Assembly: GCA_002772195.1 (NCBI GenBank) | Contig: PCSG01000404.1 | Span: 1-8,772, forward strand | Direction: 5' to 3' | DNA length: 8,772 nucleotides | Source: Desulfobacterales bacterium CG23_combo_of_CG06-09_8_20_14_all_51_8 | GTDB taxonomy: Bacteria; Desulfobacterota; Desulfobacteria; Desulfobacterales; Desulfosalsimonadaceae | Part shown: positions 1 through 6,446 of the stretch, in pieces | Layout of the letters: each line of letters opens with the position of its first letter | How positions within the stretch are numbered: position 1 is the first letter of the stretch | Translations under genes and position numbers: made by a program | The notes under the pieces: generated by a model | What the model was told of the DNA's origin: nothing | What the model saw: only the letters and a program-made list of their open reading frames with translations | The model's database searches: none

Positions 1-2
1 AC

Positions 3-1937
3 GGCCTTTACGCCAACCGCTATTTCAATTACCGCTTCTATGATGTCAGCCCCCAGGAAGAGGGAATGAGCGAGAAGGCCGCGGAAAACCGGAAAATGGC
101 GGAAAATTACGGCATCCAGCCGGTGGAAATCCGCATGTTTGAAAAAGACGAGCTGAAATTCAAGAAAGCCTATATGGGCCTTGTCATGATCCAGGGCGAT
201 ATTATCGAGCAAATCCCCGCCATCACCACCACCGACGGCCTGGAATACAAACTGACCACCACCATTGAAAAACTCAACAATAAGATCAGCACCCTGGTCA
301 GCCTGCCGGAAAAAGTCACGGTCCGGCTCATCATGTCGTCGGCCGTCAAAAAAATAGGGCCGGTCATCGGCATCGACGAGATTTCCCAGATTCCGGACCA
401 GATCAAGGCGGCCGTGGAAAAGCTCAATGCCACCAATTACGGTCGGCTCACCTATGATTATGAGGACCCGGACACGGATGAAAAAATCGACGCGGCCCTT
501 AAAAAATACAATATCCGGGTGCTCCAGTGGCCGGACATCGCCGAGCAGAATATTCCCGCGGGCCGGGGCGCCATTGGCCTTTCCGTGGAATACGGCGATG
601 AAAAAGCCTATGTTCAACTCCTAAATGTCATGCGCATTCCCATTTTCGGGACCCGGTACGAACTCATCGACATGGCGAGCCTGGAAGAAATTATCAATGA
701 GCATGTGGAAACCCTGATCGGCATCAACCAAGACATCGGCTATCTGGCGGACCACGGCGCCCTGGAACTGGGCGGCCCGGCCATGATGATGCAGCCCCAG
801 AACAATGACGCGCTCCGGAATTTCCAGACCCTGGTCAATGAAAATTACTCTTTAAAACCCATTCGCCTGAAAGAAGACCCGATCCCGGAAAGCTTAGGCT
901 GCCTGATCATCGCCCAGCCCACGGAACCCTTTACGGATTATGAACTCTTTCAGATCGACCAGGCCCTGATGAGGGGCACGAATCTCGCGATTTTCACGGA
1001 TGCCTTCAATGAAATTCCGCCGCCCCCCCAGCATGGATTTTCATTTAACATGGGGCCCACCTACAAGCCCCTGGACACGGGCCTGGAAGACCTCCTGGCC
1101 CATTACGGGGTTAAGGTGAAGCCATCGTTTGTTCTGGACAAAAACTCCTTCCGCCAGACCCTTCCGGCCCAGGCCGGCGGCGGCGAGCGGCCCATTTATT
1201 TCGCGCCGCTGATTAAAAATGAAAACATTGCCAATGATCTGGATTTCCTGAAAAATATCAAGGGGCTCATCGCGCTCAACATTTCCCCTGTGGCCGTGGA
1301 TTCGGAAATCCTTAAGAAAAACGGGATCACGGCCCACGAGCTGATCTCGTCATCGGATGAGGCATGGGAAATGACCGGCCAGATTAATTTAAACCCCATG
1401 TTCATCGAGCCGCCCCAGGAAAAGGACAAATTTAAAACCTATCCCCTGGCGTATTTGCTGGAAGGAAAATTTTCCAGCTACTTCACCGGCAAGGACATCC
1501 CGGTCAAAGAGACGGAGAACCCGGATGAATCGGCGACGGACATGGAAACGCCCGATGAACCCAAAATCAAGGAATCGAACCTGCCGGACATCGACGCCGG
1601 TGAAACCTTTATCTCCACCGGCAAACCCGGCAAAATCTGCCTGATCGGCTCCTCGGCCATACTTAAGGACAATCTGCTGGATGAGGAGGGCCGAAGCCCC
1701 AACGCTGCTTTTCTTTTAAACCTCATTGATTCGTTAAACGGCCGGGAAGATATTGCCGCCATGCGCAGCAAAACCCAGGAATTCAATCCTCTGGAAAAAA
1801 CCACAGCGACGACCAAGGAGGCCATCAAGTGGTTCAATATCTTAGGTCTGCCGGTCATCGTCGTTCTCTTAGGACTGTTCACCTATTGGCGCAGACGGGT
1901 CCGGCGCAAAAACATCCAGCAGCTGTTTGAGAAATAA
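3..1937 (+). CDS. GldG-like ABC transporter auxiliary protein (5' truncated)
   Basis: Membrane-anchored extracytoplasmic partner of a GldA/GldF-type ABC transporter; the substrate is unknown. The reading frame is open to the left edge (first codons read GLYANRYFNYRFYD), so the ATG at 66 is internal and the true start, with the usual N-terminal membrane segment, lies outside the window. Numbering from the codon at 66: residues ~30-75 carry the GldG-type stretch with YMGLVMIQGD and the LEYKLTTTIEKL segment. Residues ~275-460 form the ABC_transp_aux-type domain. An acidic, Pro-rich linker spans ~480-520. One transmembrane helix lies at ~589-608, followed by a basic tail (RRRVRRK), which places the bulk outside the membrane and the C-terminus in the cytosol. 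It ends 12 bases before the DUF4340 gene, its standard partner. The family call is from recognised sequence style. The link to gliding holds only for Bacteroidetes; here I infer a generic ABC system. Confidence 0.85.
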   Translation, partial: GLYANRYFNYRFYDVSPQEEGMSEKAAENRKMAENYGIQPVEIRMFEKDELKFKKAYMGLVMIQGDIIEQIPAITTTDGLEYKLTTTIEKLNNKISTLVSLPEKVTVRLIMSSAVKKIGPVIGIDEISQIPDQIKAAVEKLNATNYGRLTYDYEDPDTDEKIDAALKKYNIRVLQWPDIAEQNIPAGRGAIGLSVEYGDEKAYVQLLNVMRIPIFGTRYELIDMASLEEIINEHVETLIGINQDIGYLADHGALELGGPAMMMQPQNNDALRNFQTLVNENYSLKPIRLKEDPIPESLGCLIIAQPTEPFTDYELFQIDQALMRGTNLAIFTDAFNEIPPPPQHGFSFNMGPTYKPLDTGLEDLLAHYGVKVKPSFVLDKNSFRQTLPAQAGGGERPIYFAPLIKNENIANDLDFLKNIKGLIALNISPVAVDSEILKKNGITAHELISSSDEAWEMTGQINLNPMFIEPPQEKDKFKTYPLAYLLEGKFSSYFTGKDIPVKETENPDESATDMETPDEPKIKESNLPDIDAGETFISTGKPGKICLIGSSAILKDNLLDEEGRSPNAAFLLNLIDSLNGREDIAAMRSKTQEFNPLEKTTATTKEAIKWFNILGLPVIVVLLGLFTYWRRRVRRKNIQQLFEK

Positions 1938-1949
1938 CGGAGGGAGATC

Positions 1950-2915
1950 ATGAAATCCAAAAAGGAACTCGTTATTTTAAGTGCGGTTATTGCGGCCCTG
2001 GCCGCCTATCTGTTCTTTCATAAAACCGACCGGACCCATTATGCGCTGCCGGTCATCGCGCCGCTGGCAGATTCCGACATTACGTCCATCAAAATCACCA
2101 AAGGGACCCAACCCATTGAACTCATTTCAAAAGATGACCAGTGGCGGATTCCACCGGAAAACTATTTGGCGGATGCCGGAAAAATCAAATCCATGATCGA
2201 CGCGATCAAAAACCTGACCGTCACGGCCATGGTTTCCGAAACTGAATCCTATGCCCGCTATGACCTGGATGATGAAAACCGCGTCCAGGTCGCGGCCAAG
2301 GCGGGAGACAAAATTTTGCGGGCCTTTGATGTGGGAAAGGCGGCCCCAAGCAATCGTCATACGTTTATTAAGCTGCCCGATGACGGGCGGGTCTATCATG
2401 CCCGGGACAATTTCAGGGCCCGGTTTGACCTGTCAAAAGAAGATCTGAGGGACAAGACCGTGCTCAAAGTCGACCGCAGCCAGATCCATCAGATGGAAAT
2501 CACGGACCGGGACGGCAAGCCGGTGTTTGCCATGAAACAGGTTCCACCGAAGGTGGAAGTCGCGGCCGAATCCACGAATGGCAAGGATACCAAAGAAAAG
2601 AAAACCCCCGCGGAAACTCCGACCCCGGAACTGGTCTGGCAGGACAAGGACGGCAACCCGGTCAAGGATTCCGACGTCACCACCCTGTTCAACAATGTTG
2701 CGGACTTGAAATGCCAGTCTTATATCACCGGTAAAACCAAATCGGATTTCAAGAACCCGGTCTACACCCTGACATTAACCGGCGCCGCCACCCACACCCT
2801 TTCCATATTTGAAAAATTAACCGCGGACGACGACACGTATCCGGCAATTTCATCGGAAAATGACTACCCGTTCCTGCTGCCCGGATATAAATTCGATTCA
2901 ATGGTTAAAAAATAA
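1950..2915 (+). CDS. DUF4340 domain-containing membrane-anchored protein
   Basis: 321-residue protein of unknown biochemical function, usually encoded directly after a GldG-like gene and thought to be part of the same envelope ABC system. A basic start (MKSKK) precedes a single hydrophobic helix at residues ~7-23, which reads as an uncleaved signal anchor; the rest should lie outside the membrane. Residues ~30-200 show the DUF4340 pattern: an ITSIKI-type strand, a W-containing QWRI turn, YLAD followed by a helix, and the YDLDD and LRDKTVL motifs. A charged, Pro/Thr/Lys-rich linker at ~202-228 separates this from a shorter C-terminal part. The start is supported by GGAGG at 1939-1943, 6 bases before the ATG. 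It lies 12 bases after the GldG-like gene and ends directly against crcB. The family assignment is fairly sure; the role is inferred from context only. Confidence 0.82.
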   Translation: MKSKKELVILSAVIAALAAYLFFHKTDRTHYALPVIAPLADSDITSIKITKGTQPIELISKDDQWRIPPENYLADAGKIKSMIDAIKNLTVTAMVSETESYARYDLDDENRVQVAAKAGDKILRAFDVGKAAPSNRHTFIKLPDDGRVYHARDNFRARFDLSKEDLRDKTVLKVDRSQIHQMEITDRDGKPVFAMKQVPPKVEVAAESTNGKDTKEKKTPAETPTPELVWQDKDGNPVKDSDVTTLFNNVADLKCQSYITGKTKSDFKNPVYTLTLTGAATHTLSIFEKLTADDDTYPAISSENDYPFLLPGYKFDSMVKK

Positions 2916-3386
2916 ATGGAAAGTTTTGTTCAGGCAGTGATGCAGATGAAAATTTTTTTCTCCACTGCCTGGCAAACGATCTTTGAAATCGGCCGCATGT
3001 CCCAGCCGGCGGCGAAAAAAATCCTGCTCGTGATGGCCGGCGGCAGCCTCGGCGCGGTGAGCCGCTACGGCGTGGGGGTGCTGGCGGCAAAAGCATGGGG
3101 GGCCAATTTCCCGTGGGGTACGCTGATCGTCAATCTGGCGGGATGCTTTCTGATCGGACTGTTATTCTCGCTGGCGGATCATGTGCGGCTTCTGACCCCG
3201 GAGGTCCGCCTCCTGCTGATCACCGGCTATCTGGGGGCGCTGACGACGTTTTCCACCTTCTCTCTGGAAACCATGAACGCGATCCGCGCGGGAATGGCCG
3301 TGCAGCCCCTGATCAATATTCTGCTCAACACGGTCGGGGGCCTGACCCTCACATTTTTGGGGATGTGGCTGGGAAGCATTAAATAG
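2916..3386 (+). CDS. crcB: Fluoride efflux channel CrcB/Fluc
   Basis: Small inner-membrane fluoride channel; family members work as dual-topology homodimers that let toxic F- leave the cytosol. Family signatures are all present: GGSLGAVSRYGV (residues 42-53), GTLIVNLAG with the conserved Asn73 (68-76), and the TTFSTF pore/Na+-site motif (110-115) in GYLGALTTFSTFSLE. Four hydrophobic helices sit at about 36-58, 67-87, 97-118 and 129-153. Taken from the ATG at 2916 it is 156 residues, about 27 longer than typical homologues (~125-130). The ATG at 2997 (MSQPAAKK) gives a normal length, but neither start has a clear Shine-Dalgarno; 2916 sits directly on the DUF4340 stop (TAAATG), so translation may rely on re-initiation. 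The next gene (DUF190-CBS) begins 12 bases downstream, consistent with one operon. Function is secure from motifs; the start is not. Confidence 0.93.
   Translation: MESFVQAVMQMKIFFSTAWQTIFEIGRMSQPAAKKILLVMAGGSLGAVSRYGVGVLAAKAWGANFPWGTLIVNLAGCFLIGLLFSLADHVRLLTPEVRLLLITGYLGALTTFSTFSLETMNAIRAGMAVQPLINILLNTVGGLTLTFLGMWLGSIK
2931..2971. repeat. Perfect 9-bp inverted repeat at the start of crcB
   Basis: CAGGCAGTG at 2931-2939 is the exact reverse complement of CACTGCCTG at 2963-2971. They are separated by 23 bases that include a run of seven T. The repeat lies 16 bases after the DUF4340 stop codon and covers several alternative crcB start codons (GTG 2937, ATG 2940, ATG 2946). It could form an RNA stem affecting translation, or be an operator-like palindrome. 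No T-run follows the right arm, so it is not a standard terminator on the plus strand. Confidence 0.5.
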
Positions 3387-3398
3387 GAGCCCGGAACC

Positions 3399-4682
3399 AT
3401 GTTAAATTACAAAGCCATTGAAATTTTCACCAGCGAAGGGGCCCGCTGCCGAAACAAGCCGGTGGCCGATGTGGTGATTGACTATATCCGGAACCTGAAG
3501 ATCGCGGCCCGCTGCATCGTCACCCGGGGGATCGCCGGATGCGACGAAAGCGGGGAAGTGGCGACCCGAAAGCTGGAAATTCTCTCCTACAACCTGCCGA
3601 TCCGTATTTACATTATTTTGCCCGCCGCGGAAACCGATCGGGTGCTGGCGGACCTCAATGATCTGATCACCGAAGGCATCGTGGCCCTCCACGGCCTCCA
3701 GGTCATCGGGCATAAGGCGCGAAACGCCTTTTTCCCGCGCCAGCTCATGGTCCGGGATGTCATGACGCCCCGGCCCAAAAGCGTCTCAACCTTAAGCCCG
3801 TTAAGCGACGCGGCCCGGCTCCTGCTTTCTTCGATCTTCACCGGACTGCCGGTGGTGAATGAGAAGAACCGCCCCGTCGGCATCATCACCCAGGGGGATC
3901 TGATTCAAAAAGGCGGCCTGCCCCTGCGTCTGGGCCTGCTGGCGGAGACCGACCCGGATCATCTTGAATCCATCCTGAAAACCCTGGCGGCCCGAAACGC
4001 CGAGGCGGTAATGACAACGCCGGCGATCACCATCGAGGAGGACCGGCCCTTGTTTGATGCCGTGGATCTGATGCTTTCCAAAGACGTCAAGCGGCTGCCT
4101 GTGGTGGACAGAAACGGACAACTGACCGGAATGCTTTCCCGGCTGGATATTTTTCAAACGGTCATGCGGGAAGCGCCTGACTGGAATTCCTTCCGCGCCC
4201 AGAACATCGAGGTGAAAAACTTAAGGACCGTAATGGACATCCTGCGCCGGGACACCTGGACGGTTTCTCCGGAAAGCCCCATCGACGAAGTGATTCAGGT
4301 CATCGATCGCAACGATATTCAGCGGGTGGCCGTGGTCGATGCCGACGGCCGGCTCCTGGGCCTGATATCCGACCGGGATCTGCTGCATTACTTCAAACAT
4401 CAACAAAAGGGCATCTGGGGCCTGTTCTTCAAAGCTAAATCCGCTGCCCGGGAGAATGTCTGCGCCGGAGACCTGCAACAGTGCCTAGCAGCGACCAAAG
4501 CCGCCGCGGTCATGAACACCGACCTGATCACGGTCGAAGAAGGCATGCTGATCGAAGACGCCATCGCCTTAATGACCCGGGAAAGTCTCAAACGCCTGCC
4601 GGTGGTGGATGGCGCCGGCCGCTTCAAAGGCATGATCAGCCGGGATTCCCTCTTGCGCACTGGATTTGGCCGAGGGGTTTAA
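3399..4682 (+). CDS. DUF190 (PII-like) protein fused to four CBS domains
   Basis: Predicted cytosolic regulatory or sensory protein of 427 residues with no signal peptide or membrane helix. Residues 1-~107 are a DUF190 domain, a PII-like fold often encoded beside crcB (start MLNYKAIEIFTSE, the LSYNLPIRIYII strand, the ITEGIVALHGLQVI end). Four CBS domains follow at about 118-171, 201-254, 275-330 and 368-420. Each begins with an (R)xVM-like or TVM stretch and ends with the G-h-h-T/S-x-x-D nucleotide-ribose motif: GIITQGD (161-167), GMLSRLD (244-250), GLISDRD (321-327). The fourth reads GMISRDS (411-417), so the final Asp is Ser. CBS pairs usually bind adenosine nucleotides, so a role in adjusting fluoride export or nucleotide balance is plausible but inferred. 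AGGAG at 3385-3389, overlapping the crcB stop, sits 9 bases before the ATG and supports this start. Between CBS3 and CBS4 is a linker with a hydrophobic GIWGLFF patch. Confidence 0.9.
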   Translation: MLNYKAIEIFTSEGARCRNKPVADVVIDYIRNLKIAARCIVTRGIAGCDESGEVATRKLEILSYNLPIRIYIILPAAETDRVLADLNDLITEGIVALHGLQVIGHKARNAFFPRQLMVRDVMTPRPKSVSTLSPLSDAARLLLSSIFTGLPVVNEKNRPVGIITQGDLIQKGGLPLRLGLLAETDPDHLESILKTLAARNAEAVMTTPAITIEEDRPLFDAVDLMLSKDVKRLPVVDRNGQLTGMLSRLDIFQTVMREAPDWNSFRAQNIEVKNLRTVMDILRRDTWTVSPESPIDEVIQVIDRNDIQRVAVVDADGRLLGLISDRDLLHYFKHQQKGIWGLFFKAKSAARENVCAGDLQQCLAATKAAAVMNTDLITVEEGMLIEDAIALMTRESLKRLPVVDGAGRFKGMISRDSLLRTGFGRGV

Positions 4683-4697
4683 CCCTTTTTTCTCTTT
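4673..4697 (+). terminator. Weak terminator-like hairpin with T-tract
   Basis: AGGGGT (4673-4678) can pair with ACCCTT (4682-4687) around a TTA loop, giving six pairs including one G-T. It is followed by a T-rich run (TTTTCTCTTT, 4688-4697). The stem overlaps the stop codon of the DUF190-CBS gene (4680-4682). The stem is short, so termination may be partial. Its position fits the end of the crcB operon ahead of the separately spaced DUF4139 gene. Confidence 0.4.
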
Positions 4698-4718
4698 AAT
4701 CCCATCACAAGCCCGTCT

Positions 4719-4732
4719 TGCCTGCAAAGGCA
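4719..4732 (+). other. Small hairpin with GCAA tetraloop in the DUF4139 leader
   Basis: TGCCT (4719-4723) pairs perfectly with AGGCA (4728-4732) across a GCAA loop, which is of the stable GNRA type. It lies 36 bases before the DUF4139 start codon in the 86-base gap after the DUF190-CBS gene. A 5-bp stem can occur by chance and no function is known; it is noted because this gap otherwise holds only the ribosome-binding site. Confidence 0.25.
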
Positions 4733-4758
4733 TACGCCCGGGAATTTCCTGCAAAAAC

Positions 4759-4763
4759 GGAGG
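4759..4763 (+). promoter_or_regulatory. Ribosome-binding site that fixes the DUF4139 start
   Basis: GGAGG with 5 bases to the ATG at 4769. This decides between that ATG and an in-frame upstream TTG at 4718 that has no Shine-Dalgarno. The ATG also places the basic MKTK start directly in front of a signal-peptide hydrophobic core, as expected for an exported protein. Confidence 0.8.
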
Positions 4764-4768
4764 CCCCT

Positions 4769-6388
4769 ATGAAAACAAAACCCATCGCAAAAATCGTTTC
4801 CCGCCTCTCCCGCGCGGTTCTGATCGCCGGCGCCGTATTTTTGTGGCCGGCTTCCGTGCTCTATGCCCGGCCGACCGCCGCCATCATTTATCCCAATGAT
4901 GCGAAAATCACCGAACACCTGTCCGTGGACGTCATTTCCGAAAAAGACCGCTCCCGGGCATCCTTTTTCCTGCCCATTCATGCTGTTCAGGATACGCTGA
5001 CGGTTGACACGGGGCCTGGCGCCGGCATGATAATTTCATCCGTCACCGTTCTAGAACAGACCCTGCCCTATGCGGATGAGGCCCAGGCATTAAAAAATAA
5101 ATTAAAGGCCCTCCACCAAAAAAAATCGGAATATGAAACCCGGATCAAGGCGGCCACCGCAACCATTGATTTCTGGCAGACCCGGGCCAAAACCCAGCCG
5201 AAAACTCCGGAAAGCGTGGATTCCGTTGAAAAACTGGGCCAGGCCATCGGACGAGGCATCACCGCCGCCTATGATGAAATTTTCCAGCATAACCAGTCCC
5301 TTGAAGACCTGGCCGAACAGATCAATGACGTCCAGAAAGAGCTCGACGACCTGACCGGGGCCGCCCGGAAGCGCTGGCAGGTGACGGTGTATTTCTCGGG
5401 CGCGCCGAAGACGAAACCCGGCGGGCCCATCGACCTGGTTTGCACCTATCACATCCAAAACTGCGGCTGGCGCTCCGCCTATACCATCAACGCCCTGCCG
5501 GAAAACGCCGAGACCCGGCTCGGATGGTATGCGGAAATCACCCGGAACACGGGCATCGACTGGGAAGGCGTGGCCCTTACAATCGCCACGGCCCGGGTAG
5601 TCACCCGGCCGGAACCGCCGTTTCTGCGAGACTGGATTATTGCCCCCCACGAGCCCGTCGACTATCCCATGGCCCAGAGAAAAGCCGTCATGTCTGAAGA
5701 AGTCATGATGATGGCGGCCCCACAAGAAGACGCCGACAAGACCGGCGGCGCGCCCCCGGAACCCGAACAAGCAGCCGGGTTCACCTTTGACACCTATGAT
5801 CTGGGCAACCACGCCATCAAATCCGGGGAAACCCGGCGCGTCACCATTCGGGACCTGACGCTGAAATCCGATTTCAAATACCTGGTCCGGCCTCAGGCCG
5901 ATCCCCAGGCGTTTCTGTTCGCCCAGATTGACGTCAAAGACGCGGACTTTATCAAACTTCCCGAAGGAGACGCCACGTTTCTCGTGGATTCGGCGTTTAT
6001 CGCCAACCGGCTATTTTCCATGCAGGACAAAGAGCAGAAAGTCTTTTTCGGATCCGATCCCCAGGTGGATGTAAAACTCACCATTCTTGACAAGAAATCC
6101 AATGAGACCGGGTTTCTGATGGGGAAAAAACACTTTCAGTGGGGCTGGAAAGTGTCGGTGAACAACCTCAAAGCCCAAAAAATAGATATTCTCATGGAAG
6201 ACGCGGCCCCACAGATCCGGGATGACCGCATCAAACTTAAAGAGTTATTTGACGCCACTGCCCCGGAAAAAGAAGACAATACCCTGAAATGGACGTTTTC
6301 CGTGCCGGCCCATGAAGAAAAAACCGTGGAATATGGATTTTCCATCACGTATCCGGACGATATGACCCTTTCTTTCGGAGGGCGGTAA
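4769..6388 (+). CDS. Secreted DUF4139 (MuiA-like) protein
   Basis: 539-residue exported protein of the DUF4140/DUF4139 (mucoidy-inhibitor MuiA) type; the molecular function is unknown. Residues 1-33 form a signal peptide with a basic start, a hydrophobic core (~16-31) and a likely cut after LYA. Residues ~36-98 match the DUF4140-like N-terminal domain (AIIYPNDAKIT, then a TLTV...G..ISSV pattern). Residues ~103-200 are charged and helical and read as a coiled coil. From ~203 (RWQVTVYFSG) to the end is the DUF4139 beta-rich domain, with its hallmark NTGIDWEGVALTIATA at 260-275. A Met-, Pro- and acid-rich linker (~308-338, including VMMMAAP) interrupts it, as in other family members. The last ~60 residues carry the FSVPAHEEKTVEYGFSITYP strand typical of the family end. 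No C-terminal membrane helix is seen, so it is likely periplasmic. It probably has its own transcript, given the terminator-like hairpin upstream. Confidence 0.82.
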   Translation: MKTKPIAKIVSRLSRAVLIAGAVFLWPASVLYARPTAAIIYPNDAKITEHLSVDVISEKDRSRASFFLPIHAVQDTLTVDTGPGAGMIISSVTVLEQTLPYADEAQALKNKLKALHQKKSEYETRIKAATATIDFWQTRAKTQPKTPESVDSVEKLGQAIGRGITAAYDEIFQHNQSLEDLAEQINDVQKELDDLTGAARKRWQVTVYFSGAPKTKPGGPIDLVCTYHIQNCGWRSAYTINALPENAETRLGWYAEITRNTGIDWEGVALTIATARVVTRPEPPFLRDWIIAPHEPVDYPMAQRKAVMSEEVMMMAAPQEDADKTGGAPPEPEQAAGFTFDTYDLGNHAIKSGETRRVTIRDLTLKSDFKYLVRPQADPQAFLFAQIDVKDADFIKLPEGDATFLVDSAFIANRLFSMQDKEQKVFFGSDPQVDVKLTILDKKSNETGFLMGKKHFQWGWKVSVNNLKAQKIDILMEDAAPQIRDDRIKLKELFDATAPEKEDNTLKWTFSVPAHEEKTVEYGFSITYPDDMTLSFGGR

Positions 6389-6446
6389 AAATTTTTCAGA
6401 ATTATCATCTTACCCATCTTATATAAAATAAACGGGAGGGGGACCC
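6389..6446 (+). promoter_or_regulatory. AT-rich gap, possible purN promoter, and strong RBS
   Basis: This 58-base gap is markedly more AT-rich than the coding DNA around it. It holds a -10-like TATAAA at 6422-6427, but no convincing -35 box at 16-18 bases (TTATCA at 6402-6407 is only 14 bases away), so the promoter is tentative. A strong GGAGG (6435-6439) sits 7 bases before the purN ATG. Confidence 0.3.

Noticed and set aside
66..68. ATG at 66 as the start of the GldG-like gene
   Set aside because: The frame is open to the window edge with coding-like residues before it, no Shine-Dalgarno precedes it, and the expected N-terminal membrane segment is missing.
2880..3000. Fluoride riboswitch before crcB
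   Set aside because: No match by eye to the typical conserved segments, and there is no intergenic room if translation starts at 2916.
4718..4768. N-terminal 17-residue extension of the DUF4139 protein from TTG 4718
   Set aside because: It would put charged residues before a good signal peptide, while the ATG at 4769 has a well-spaced GGAGG.
5102..5812. Long minus-strand open frame of 236 codons opposite the DUF4139 gene
   Set aside because: It is Gly/Phe/Arg-rich with no recognisable family and lies wholly opposite a gene with clear motifs, as expected for a GC-rich shadow frame.
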